Shown here: positions 32,382 to 42,263 of the stretch, one piece after another
How the letters are laid out: every line of letters begins with the position of its first letter
Numbering within the stretch: the first letter of the stretch is position 1
Source: Charina bottae
Lineage: Eukaryota; Chordata; Lepidosauria; Squamata; Charinaidae
Assembly: GCA_023362775.1 (NCBI GenBank)
Contig: JALMGJ010000003.1
Span: forward strand, 62,001 to 126,000
Direction: 5' to 3'
Length of the DNA stretch: 64,000 nt
Position numbers and translations under genes: made by a program
Notes under the pieces: generated by a model
Told to the model about the DNA's origin: nothing
The model's input: only the letters and a program-made list of their open reading frames with translations
The model's database searches: none

Positions 32382-34051
32382 ATGCCTTTGTGGAAATTTG
32401 GGGATGCCCAACACAAGGGTGCTTTGTCACTGCCTGCCTCCCAGGCGACAGCTCCACTGGAGAAGCCTGGGCAGGGGGAAATGGGTTTGGTATCTTGTGA
32501 ATTGATGGAGAAACTTGTTAAGAAGTTGGGATTGCCTATTGGTGACTTGCAGGAGAAAATGAAGTCAGTGTATTCAGGGAGGGATGTTAGGATAGAACTT
32601 GGGAAGCTGTACAGATTAAGAGGAGGAAGAAACAGAAAGATTTACCTGGACTGTTGGCAGTAATATTGGGACTTGGCTTGTCCCATATGGATCAGCTCCT
32701 CACACAGCTGCGGTCAGAGAATTGCTCTTTAAAAGGAGTCTTGGAACAACTCAAAAATAACCCCTATTTTTTTCAGGCTGATTACCAGCTGCAAAAGAGC
32801 CACATGGTGGAACTCGGAGAGACCTTGGCTCAACTGAAGGATAGTGTAGGAAGGGAAGAGGACTGGCAACAAAAGCATGCTATGCAAGAACTGAAACTTG
32901 AAGCTTTAAAGGGCCTTGTGCAGACCTCTGCTAGGAATAAGCAGAGAACACGTGGAGAATGGAGTAAGGTGGAGGAACGACACAGACAAATAAGGCAACC
33001 ATCTTACCAAATTGCCTGCTTAACAGGCTCAGACCCTGAGGTAACCCCAGACTTTCCCTTTGACGGGAAGGAGCTTTTTGAGCAATTAAGCAACCACCTC
33101 CCTGGGGCTTCAATAGCAGCAGGGGAAACCCGCGTGCAAACAAGGTGCAGAAATGCCCAGAAACAGCAATGGGAAGAGTGGGAACAAGGAGTCACTCATA
33201 CCCCTTTATCGGGAGGAGAGCTGAAACAGATTGTTACAGATCTGGCGGCCTTGAGCCCTGACCCCCTCAAATGGACCTGGAGGCTACATCAACTCAATGA
33301 TAAATAAATGAGATAAGCCAAGGAGTTTGGTCTAGTGGTTAAGGCACCAGGCTAGAAACCAGGAGTCTGCGAGTTCTAGTCCTGCCTTAGGCGAGAAAGC
33401 CAGCTGGGTGACCTTGGGGCAGTCCCTCTCTCTCAGCCCAACTCGCCTCACAGGGTTGCTGTTGTGGGGAAAATAGGAGGAGGAAGGAGTATTAGGTATG
33501 TTCCCCGCCTTGAGTTATTTGTAATAAATAAATAAAATAAATAAACACAGCCTCCAGTACAATTTGTCTGACCGAAGGCCGAGCAAGTCGAATTAACATA
33601 CCCTGAAGTCTGCACCAAATGGCACACCTACCGGTGACATCCTAATCCCCCCAATCCCGGTGACCGCCTTAGTGTCTTACGGGGGCTCCAAAACATGGTG
33701 TAGGACTTAATGACTGGCACCCAATTACAGCTTAAAGCCATTGGGGATCAGCAGGGGAAAGAGGACCCTTTAGAGTTTTGCCATCGCTATTTATGGTATC
33801 AATTCATAGCCAGAACAGAGCCCCCTCATAACAGGGATGAGGGGCGAACGATGGGGGACATCATGCAGCGCCCTTGGAGCAATCAGTCTCTCCAAGGAGT
33901 GCTGGGTGGGCTGCAGCGCCCCGAGCGAGCTTGGATTGGGTGGGTGGATGTAGCTTACCCATTAGACTTTGCCACTTTGGAAACAGATCCGCGAGAAGCA
34001 AGGAGTGCTGGGGAGGAAAGTAAAGGAAAGAATGGGGGGAGGTGCGAGTAA
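32382..34051 (+). pseudogene. ERV gag-like region, frame-shifted and SINE-interrupted
   Basis: 32382-32663 and 32654-33307 are two ORFs just downstream of the primer-binding site. The second is coiled-coil-like (QLRSENCSLKGVLEQLKN) and ends in a capsid-like stretch (LPGASIAAGE, LAALSPDPLKW). After a SINE, 33710-34051 continues with another capsid-like part (EDPLEFCHRYL). No Cys-His box, protease or RT follows; the element is cut at about 34060. Family not certain. Confidence 0.5.
33318..33545 (+). mobile_element. tRNA-derived SINE, near full length
   Basis: A box GTCTAGTGGTTAAGG, B box GAGTTCTAGTCC, body CTGGGTGACCTTGGGGCAG and CACAGGGTTGCTGTTG, tail (ATAA)n. It is inserted in the ERV gag-like region. 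Confidence 0.88.
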
Positions 34052-34079
34052 TAAAAGATAGGTTTCTGGGAATTTCTCA

Positions 34080-34632
34080 TCTTTAGTTCTGGATGGGGTT
34101 GCACTACCCCAGACAGACCCGGTGCGTAACTTGGGGGTCCTCTTGGACTCATGACCCCTGCTCGAAGAGCAGGTGGCAGTCGTGGCCAGGAGGGCCTTTG
34201 CTCAACTTCGTGTTCTGTGCCAGTTACGCCCTTTCCTTGACCGAGAGGCCCTTCGAGCAGTCACTCATGCCCTGGTTGTCTCCCATATAGATTACTGTAA
34301 TGCACTCTACATGGGGCTACCCTTGAAGAATATCCGGAAGCTACAGCTGGTACAGAATGCGGCCGCACGGGCAGTTTTAGGTGCACCAAGATCGACACAC
34401 ATAAAACCTCTGCTCCGTGAGCTGCACCGGTTGCCGGTTTGCTTCCAGATTCAATTCAAGGTGCTGGTAATTTATTTATCTATCTATCTATGATATTTCT
34501 TTACCGCCCATCTCGTATTGCAACCCATAAAGCCCTACATGGCATGGGGCCGGGTTATTTGAGGGCCAGCCTCTCCCCGGTTATATCTACCTGTCCCATC
34601 AGGTCGATTAAGGAGTGTCATGTGAAAAAATG
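34080..34632 (+). pseudogene. L2/CR1-type LINE RT C-terminal fragment
   Basis: 34173-34493 reads VSHIDYCNALYMGLP and QLVQNAAARAVLG, typical of the L2/CR1 RT end. 34520-34600 continues KALHGMGPGYLR after a (TATC)n and a short foreign piece at 34469-34510. Confidence 0.85.
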
Positions 34633-34664
34633 ATTTTTTTAAAAAAAAAAATTTAAAAATCATT

Positions 34665-35065
34665 TTAGACAGAGAAGATAGGTGGTTTGAGAGAGGGGTC
34701 AAGGAATCCATTTATGCCAACTTGGAAGATCCTTCCTTGAATAGAGGTGGGGGCCTCAGGCACAATCTTTCCCCCATCTTCCTCCCTGCTTTGTCTTCTG
34801 TGCCTAGGAAGATTAAGACCATTTCACAAGCTCAACAGCAGCATGGTGATCTTAACGATCCTCCTTTAGATGATAAAAGGACTTAAAATAACATCTCAAT
34901 ATAACCATGACCTAGCCCCAGGTGTAAGGTCACACAGCTACCTAGAAACATATTTAGGATTCCCTTACCAACTTTGCTCAGACTGAAGAAGCTCCTTGGA
35001 TAAGGAGCGAAACGTTTCCACTGAGAAAATAGAAATCCAGTTGACATGATTCAAGCTACAAACAT
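34665..35065 (+). mobile_element. Penelope-like element 3' fragment (family of 6914-8862)
   Basis: Coding end ILDREDRWFERGVKE and then the tail that the other copies have deleted in part (LNRGGGLRHNLSP, FLPALSSVPRKIK). The 3' UTR follows with the hammerhead-like block at 34975-35031, where stem II is a perfect 7 bp (GCTCCTT/AAGGAGC). Confidence 0.85.
34975..35031 (+). ncRNA. Hammerhead-like motif, third copy
   Basis: CTGAAGA 34983-34989, stem II GCTCCTT-GGAT-AAGGAGC, GAAACGTTT from 35009. Compared with 8736-8790 a U-G pair in stem II is a C-G pair, which keeps the stem. Confidence 0.5.
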
Positions 35066-35560
35066 GTTGACATTTAGATCCAGCCAAATCCAAAACTGCT
35101 AGGAATTCCTGGAAGCTTGGCACTCTGACAAATCAGCCATCAACAGACACATAAAGATAAATCCCATGTACATACCATTTAAGAGACATAACCAAAAGTC
35201 AAGGAAGGAAACAAACAGCCCAAACAACATTGTCCCTAACAACCAGCACCCAGTTAAGCAGAAAACAGCCCAGATAAACCAGGAGAGAAGAAACAATGCC
35301 GTAATCAAGGGACTTTCAAGGAAGAAGCTACACCCCAACCAAGACTGGCAGAGCAAGCTACTTGAGAGAAACAACCAGCCAACTGCACTTGTCCATACAC
35401 TGATGATGTTACTTAGCCTGGTAATGAAATGCTGCAGGAAAACAACCAAGCTCAGAGAACACCACAAACACAATATTCCAACTCTGAGCTCTCCATATTC
35501 TCCACTTTTGTCAAATTCTTATATTTTGTAGAGGTTAGTAAATTCTGTGCCTCCAATACT
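35066..35560 (+). mobile_element. 3' end of a different Penelope-like family
   Basis: It carries CTGATGATGTTACTTAGCC, then GGTAATGAAATG and GAAAACAACCAAGCTCAGAG, known to me as a common Penelope-like 3' end in vertebrates. CTGATGA (35400) and GAAA (35426) around GTTAC/GTAAT again give a hammerhead-like order. Confidence 0.6.
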
Positions 35561-35689
35561 GCGCAGCTATTAGAAATTATATAACATTTAATTCTAATAT
35601 ATAACTATTAGCTCCAGTTCCATCAGGCAATACCTCGCCATTGCAGAATCTACCCACCCAGTTCAATCTTGACAAGATGGCCTGCTGAG

Positions 35690-36345
35690 AGTCCCTCCAT
35701 TTCTGAGGTGCATGAGGTGTGGACAAGGGGGCAAGTCTTCCCAGCAGTAGCCCCCCAATTTATGGAATGATCTCCCCCGAGAAGCGCAGCACCTACCCTT
35801 CTGGCTTTTTGAAAATAAGTGAAAATGGTTTCATTTCAGTGTACTGTTGTGCCATTGTGCCTTTGGCCCAAACTGAAGATGGGGGTCTTGAGGCTTTTTT
35901 TTTAAAAAAAAGGATTTTTATTGTATTAGATGTTTAAATTGGTTGATATATTGTTCATTGCCGAGGGAGGGAGCTGGCCCTGCATTTAATTGTATGATAC
36001 CTTTTTTATTACACGCTAGGGATGAATGGGAAAGAGACTGATAAATATAATGGGGCGTCTTGCCCCCCGAGGTGAGGTTGCCCCCCCTTCTGGCCTTCAG
36101 GAAGAGCGCCAAGAGCTGGCTCTGCCAACTAGCCTGGGGACCCAAGAGGGACAGGCAGCCCTGGGGTGGTTGCTGGCTTATGACGCTCGCTCTGCCTTTT
36201 AGTTTCCCCCTTTTATCCTCTATTTTTGGTACGTTTTCTACTTTTATTATGGTTTATGATTTTTATTTGTAAGCCTCCCAGAGCCACTTTTAGAGTGAGA
36301 TGGGTGGTGTATAAATTTAATAAATAAAAAATAAATTAAATAATG
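35690..36345 (+). mobile_element. L2/CR1-type LINE 3' end fragments
   Basis: 35730-35850 reads VFPAVAPQFME (AFSAVAP block). 36060-36150 reads PPEVRLPPLLAFRKSAKSW, and the end has GTGAGATGGGTGGTGTATAAATTT with an A-rich tail. Two overlapping ORF2 C-termini suggest two insertions. Confidence 0.7.
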
Positions 36346-36349
36346 GGAA

Positions 36350-37395
36350 AGGAGTGATTGATTGTACTAACTTGCAAGCCTGATTCTTAAATAAAAAACA
36401 AACAGGTCATTGTCATTTGCTGTTGGTTTTCTTTTTCAATCATATTTCACATAGTTTCTTTTTTATTCTATTAAATTTCTTAAACCAAGTGTCTTAATCA
36501 TCTTTTCTTCCAAAATCCTGAATTGGATTTTTCCAATTGGGCACTGTTAAAAGCTTTGCTTATGAGGGAGGATTAGATTGATTGAAATATAATCCTTTCT
36601 TTATCCCACTTCAGACATTATTTTAATCTTCTGCAAACTAGCATCAAAGCAGTAGCTGTCCTTTGTGATCATCAGTATTATTTTAAAAGTAGATACAACT
36701 TTTCAGGCTGTAGTTATTAAGACCTTATGACTCAAGGCACTCTTCATCTCAGAATCCAAATGAGCCAAATAAAAACTACAACAGGTAATCTGGGTGTCAT
36801 AACAGCAATCTGACCTCACAGGCAACAATGAGAGACAGAAACTATACTGTCAAAATATACTTAATGGTGGTAGACAATGGTATTGCTGACTTGACATAAT
36901 TAACTGGGTTTCCAAGAATTAGAGTGACATTTCAATGAGTAATCCAGATCAAACGACGAAGACCATTTATGCTGAGAGAGTTACTTTACTCCTGTTGGAA
37001 GGAAAACCTACCAAGGGTTCATCCCAAGCAGGGAATGAAGAAACACGGGCAATTGCTTGAAGAGAGGAGGTTGCTTTATTGTCCGAGAGCACGAAATACA
37101 GAATAAATGTGTTTCATTCGTGGGTGGCCACACATGTATATCCCCACCAGCCCCTTGCATAGAGACACAAGTCTTTTGTTAGAAAGCAGTGCGAAAGATG
37201 GTGGTTTTATCTGGATTCGCACCTTGTCAGTTTCAGGGATGCTTATCTGAAAGTTCTGAATGAGTGTGAATTGAACCAAGGTCAGACGCATTCCTGTGGT
37301 TGCCTCCCCTATTGCTGTGCGGTTTCTAGTTCCTTTGACCACCTAAGCTCTCTGCCGGCTGTGGATTCTGTCTGTGGGGTTCAGACTGTTTGATA
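36350..37395. other. No gene seen
   Basis: AT-rich. 37050-37370 has possible LTR traits (TTTATTGTCC, mixed composition) but I could not set ends. Confidence 0.4.
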
Positions 37396-37403
37396 TTCTA
37401 AGG

Positions 37404-37637
37404 CAGAGCTTTCCAAACTTTTCATGTTGGTGACACACTTTTTAGACATGCATCATTTCGCAACACACTCTTACAACAGGGCATCATTTCGCAACACACT
37501 CTTACAGCAGGGCACAAGGCAGGCACTAGGACCTGCGTGGAATCCTGGCAGGGCTCGGAGGCAGCAGCAGCCACGACACACCCAGACACTGCAGCCGACA
37601 CACTAACGTGTCCCGACACACAGTTTGGAAAGCTCTG
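37404..37637. mobile_element. hAT-type MITE, 234 bp, with 8-bp target duplication
   Basis: Ends CAGAGCTTTCCAAAC / GTTTGGAAAGCTCTG, flanked by TTCTAAGG at 37396-37403 and 37638-37645. It is the inverted-orientation sister of 13952-14185 and has the two 31-bp units. Confidence 0.92.
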
Positions 37638-37799
37638 TTCTAAGGGGAAGCGCTTTTCTTTACTTACGCTAAGATGTTGCCTCTCCGCCCTTTTTCTTCT
37701 CAGTTCCCTGACCTGGGCTCATGGGGAGTCTGATTAGGGTACCGGACAGCTCTGATCGGCTTGTGAATCTGATCGGATTATCGGAAGCTTCCTCCATGG

Positions 37800-38290
37800 T
37801 TCATGCTCCTATTATTTTATTGTTATCTATTCTTAGTCTTTTCCCCCTGCTGCGCAGGTTTAGTACGTACTGTGCACTTAACTACCTGAACATCAATAAA
37901 TCTAAGACCAAGGTAGTTGTTTTCGGGAAGAGGCGCACAAGGTACAACTGGAGCCTGGATAGGGAACATACAGATCAGGTTAAGTCCTACTGTACTTATA
38001 CCTAGGGCTTGTTTTCACAGAAACAGGTTCCTGGCTCCCACATTTCAAGAGGAGTTCTTGAAGGGCTACAGCCTGTGCCAATGCCATAAGGCAGATTACC
38101 AACCACAGCTATCCAGGTTCTTTAATTCCAATCAGAAAGGTACACAACAGCAAAATAGTTCCAATGATTCCATATGGGGCAGAACTGTGGGGATATACAG
38201 TATAAAGGCCCCCTTATTAGAACTGATACAGTCCACTTTCTTGAAATGCATCCTGGGGGTGGACAAGTCTACACCAACTCCAGCAGGTGA
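37800..38290 (+). pseudogene. LINE RT fragment (non-L1), decayed
   Basis: Frame-shifted pieces read LNINKSKTKVVVFGKR and, about 38160-38290, PMIPYGAELWGY and LKCILGVDKSTP. Such blocks follow the RT active site in several LINE clades. The active-site block itself is not found. Confidence 0.6.
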
Positions 38291-38299
38291 TAGAAATTT

Positions 38300-38600
38300 G
38301 AATAATAAATAAATAAATAAATTTAGTCATTATTTAGTCATCTGGTTATTATTTAGTCACCTAGTCATCTAGTCATTATTTAGGCAGGCAGCCAGGCAGC
38401 CAGGCAGCCAGTCACGGAGGCAGTCAGGGAGGCAGGCAGGCAGGCAGTTTCATACGTTTTGTTTCTATTATATTCTATTATTCTATTCTATTATTCTATT
38501 ATATTATTCTATTATATTATTCTATTATATTATTCTATTATATTCTATTCTATTATATTCTATTCTATTATATTCTATTCTATTGTTTTTCTTCATTTAT
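38300..38600 (+). repeat. Compound simple repeats: (TAAA), TTTAGTCA, GGCA and TATTC-type arrays
   Basis: Four successive blocks: TAAATAAA at 38300, ATTTAGTCA units to 38380, GGCAGCCA/GGCAGGCA units to 38445, and TTCTATTATA units 38462-38585. It ends about 75 bp before the first exon of the host gene. Confidence 0.9.
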
Positions 38601-38675
38601 TCATCTAGATATTTATTTATTTAATCAGTTAGCCATTTAGTTTCTTAGAGTTTTTCTTTATTATTATTTTTAATA

Positions 38676-38872
38676 ATGGCAAAAAGGGAAATGAACATAT
38701 CGAAAGCACAGGTTATATATCGCATAAAAAATGGTCCACCTGTGGCAATGGACATTGGTAAGAGCGTGGATGAAAGTCCGTGGGGTCAGCAGAAGAGGAT
38801 GGATTGTGTGCTCGGAAAGGCACCTCCTTTCAGGACAGCTTTTCATTCTCGGGGCAGAAATCCATCTATTAT
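38676..38872 (+). CDS. Host gene copy B, first coding exon
   Basis: The ATG has A at -3 and G at +4. 65 codons plus two bases are open (start MAKREMNISKAQ) to the donor AT|GTAAGT at 38873. The two leftover bases join the first base of 42155-42263 to make ATG, keeping frame. Basic, with no signal peptide. Whether a 5' UTR exon precedes is unknown; the nearby simple repeats leave little room for a promoter. Confidence 0.72.
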
Positions 38873-39103
38873 GTAAGTTTTTAAAATGATGAAAAAAACT
38901 TTTAAGAGCGATGTACTAAAACTAACCCTAATAAAGTTCTGTGGCAATATTTCATTGACCAGACATTAAACATGCAGTTAATTTAGGCAATATTTAAAGC
39001 TAAATTGCGCATGAGTCCCTCGTTGGGGGAGATGGGTGGTCATATAAATTTAAATAATAAAAAAATGATTATCTAACTCTGTTTAGGGCTCTTCCCCATG
39101 GCT

Positions 39104-39386
39104 CAGGGCTTTACAAAGTGCCGCCGCTGGCGACACACCAGCGGCTGTGGCGGCGGCACCACGGGGGGGCGCATGCACGGCGGTGGCGCGGGTGGGGCGT
39201 GCGGCGGCGCACGCGCACACGGTGGTGGCGAAGGGGCTCGTGCGGTGGCGGGGGGCGTGCGGCGGTGCGGAGGGGTCGTGCAGCGGCGCGCGCGTGCATG
39301 GCGGCCGCCGTGCACGCGCGCGCCGCCGCTTCCGGGTGGTGTGGCGACACACTTTTGTGTCGCGACACACAGTTTGGAAAGCTCTG
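39104..39386. mobile_element. hAT-type MITE with GC-rich core, 8-bp target duplication
   Basis: Ends CAGGGCTTTACAAAG / GTTTGGAAAGCTCTG, flanked by CCATGGCT at 39096-39103 and 39387-39394. The interior is an extreme CpG/GGC-rich stretch with no match to the sister elements apart from the GTGTCGCGACACAC end block. It lies in the first intron of the host gene. Confidence 0.9.
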
Positions 39387-40239
39387 CCATGGCTAATGTC
39401 CATTTCTTCTGGACTCAGATTGGTAGGAACGTAGGCCAGCATACACTGCCCTGCTTTCAGCGTTTTGCCCTGGTGCACGGAGCAGCTCTGTTGCTCCCTC
39501 GGCCACCTCTCGTGCCACACCTTGTCCAGCTCTGGCAGTCCTGGGATCAACTATGAATGTTGGACAAGGTAGCCAGAGTAGTTGGGGGTGGTATAAGCTG
39601 CCAGGTCTCTGGAGCAGCTCTGTTTGATCTGAGATTTAGTGAAGAATCAGCTCCACCATCGCTTCTCTTGCCACCTTGCCTAGCGAGAAAGTGGGAAGAG
39701 ATGGCTCTTTGGTAAAGTCCAGTTTGGGGGGGGGGGAAGACAGACAAAGAAAAGAAAAAGTGTCCATTCCCAAAAGCATAATGACCATAAGAAACAGTGC
39801 CCAAGGAGCTGGAGCGCAGTGGGGATAGGTGTTACCTATAGTCTCCCAAAATGGCCAATTGGGGCTGGGCAGACTACCAGTGAAGCATCACTGATCACTT
39901 AAATTATCAATGAAATGTCACCTGTATTGGGAAAAGAGGGAAAATTAAAACTGTAACAGCTACGGAGCATGAGCTAACTCTGTTGCAGCAAAAAAGCAAG
40001 GGAACTATGCCCCTCCCCCCCAAAGATTATGGCACAGATTTTGGCAGACTAGTCTTCCCGGCGAAATGCAGACAAGCTCCCCAAAGCTATAGGACCTTGT
40101 GATCGCTACCTTTGAATATCGCTAAAGAATAACAGTAAGGCTGCTCATAAATAAATATTAATTAATAATATCTCTCACCAAACAATCCCCACAGGCTTTC
40201 CTCGCGTCACTACCACTTATGATGCTTTAAGGAGGGAAC

Positions 40240-40930
40240 TTACACTTTCCTTGCCTATGACCCAGCTAGCCGGGCGAGGGGAGCATTTCACAGAGCCAGA
40301 GCGGGGCTGCCTCGGCCCGAGAGTCTTTCCCTCCACACTGCTCATTCCTCCCGAGGTGCCAGCTGGAAGCGTCCCGTCAGGAATAGGAATAAGAATAGGA
40401 AAGGAGCGACCGGCCAGAAGGGATCAGAGGGGGCGCGGGGAAGAGCAGCGCCAGGGGAAAGAAACCAGCAGCCTCCTCGCCCTTGAGGAGCCCGGGGGTC
40501 CCCGCGGACTGCGGCAGCACCTTGGGCCGTTCCCATGGCGACTGGTGACCCGCAACGCGCCCTGAAAGCCGAGGCGGAGGCGCGAGGCGCTAAGCCCAAG
40601 CTTCGCCCAGCCGCCTCCTGCCCCAGCATATACCCAGTGGGTGGCTGGGGGTCTGCGCCCGCTTCACCTCGTGAGAAAGAAAGGCTCGGAAGTCCCCGAC
40701 GCAAAGGAAACGCCCGTCGAGCTGCCCGCTCTCTACCAATCCTGCCTGCCTCATGGCCGGGCTGGGCCGCCCTTTGCTTGCGCTTGCGCTTGCGCTTGCT
40801 CTTCTCTTTCTTGCTTCCCGGTCAGTCGCCTGGGAGAAGACAACGCGTGTGGGAATTTTGTTGGCAATGCTTTCTCTCTGGCTTGAGAGGGGGGAGGGGG
40901 GTCGGCCACTGTCTTGACACGGCGGACTGA
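40240..40930. promoter_or_regulatory. CpG-rich island in the first intron of the host gene
   Basis: Strongly CpG-rich against AT-rich flanks, with (GCGCTT)n at about 40779-40800 and no transposon ends that I can see. It may be the main promoter of the gene (an alternative first exon splicing to 42155), a bidirectional promoter, or an unrelated island. A 131-codon plus-strand ORF from 40535 has GC-driven composition and no clear donor, so I do not call it. Confidence 0.5.
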
Positions 40931-42154
40931 TATCTCTTGTCAGTGTTCTGTGTCTAAGCACCACTTGCTACAAACCGTATGTAATCAGTCACACTGATCC
41001 AATCCAATACACTGGAGGACATCAAGTAGGATTTGTACTTCTTTCACATCTCTTGTGCTTCATCTGCCTATCATACCTACCTTGTCTTTTATTCCCATTG
41101 CACATTTCCTATCTCCATCTAGTTGTTGCTTACCACTAGTTCTACAGTACTTCTTACCCCTCACCAAACTCGTTCCTAAACAAAGATATTTTCCCACAAT
41201 ATATCTGCAGCAATTTCAGGAGAAAGCAACAACATATTTTCACACAGGTCATTTTGTTGCAGGGATATAATTTTCCAATCCCTTAATAAGTTTCAATGAA
41301 AATATGTGTCTTTTTATCATAATGTCCAATATGACTATGTATATGCGATGGAAGAGAATGATCAAATGTTGCCTTTTGGACAGCATGTGTGTGACACTGT
41401 TAGGCAAAACATATGTCCTCCCACTAGTTTGGTATCCTTTTTAAGATTTTGATTTTGTTTTATTAATTTAATAATAATAAAACAATTCTTAAGGCCTAAG
41501 TGCTTATCCATTACACCACATAAACATGCAGTTGCCTTTAAGGACAAACACTTAAGGGCTAGGCTTCTTTCTCTCCCCAAAACAACTTCAACTCTTTGAT
41601 AACCCTACAAAAATGTCCTCTTACCTCTTGAAAGATGACTCTCTCCTTTGCTGTGCTGAAGCACAAAACCTGCTGAGTGTTTGTGTGCCTTTTGGAGGAA
41701 TATGACCTGCTGTATGCCTGTGGAGATTGTGTCCCTTTCAGAGGGCTAAAGTCAGGCATATCTTGTGTTTAGAAGAAAGAAACCCTTCAATTTTGTCTTT
41801 TTCCCCTATGGTCTTACTTCAACGTCTGCTCTGACTGTCTCTTTGCAGCCTGTCATTCTGTCCCTTCTTTATTTCGAGAAGGGAAGCCAATGTAGATGAA
41901 CATTGCAATGTCCTCTTGAGAGAGAGCTGATAACAAATACTTCCAGCATGGACAATTAGATACATTTTTTTACATCTAATTCCATCTCTATGGTGATTTT
42001 TAAATTCGTCTTAAATTCAGCGTAGTAGAATATGATTTGGCAGAGCTTTGTCCTTCGTTCCTAGATTAAGTATCATTACCACATATATTGTCATTTCTTG
42101 CTCATCCTGATATACGTCCTTTTTGTGTCTTTCCTAATTCTCATCCGCATACAG

Positions 42155-42263
42155 GCTTGGCGATGAAAGCAAGACAAACAAGGCTGCCAATTTAAAGGGA
42201 AAAGAAGAAGCTCTCCCTGGAATTTATGGGACTAGACTGCCAGTAGGCACCTTCTCTCACCAG
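42155..42263 (+). CDS. Host gene copy B, second exon
   Basis: Acceptor CATACAG ends at 42154, donor CAG|GTACAT follows 42263. The 109 nt are open only in the frame required by exon 1 (LGDESKTNKAANLKG...GTFSHQ) and end at phase 0, matching the next exon. Confidence 0.78.

Noticed and set aside
39083..39556. Overlapping long ORFs on both strands in the GC-rich block
   Set aside because: They are open because of the GC-rich repetitive core of the MITE 39104-39386; frames on both strands are open and none has codon-level support.
40342..40964. 131- and 120-124-codon ORFs in the CpG island
   Set aside because: Open on both strands, Arg/Ala/Pro/Gly-rich by composition, no matching donor or family.
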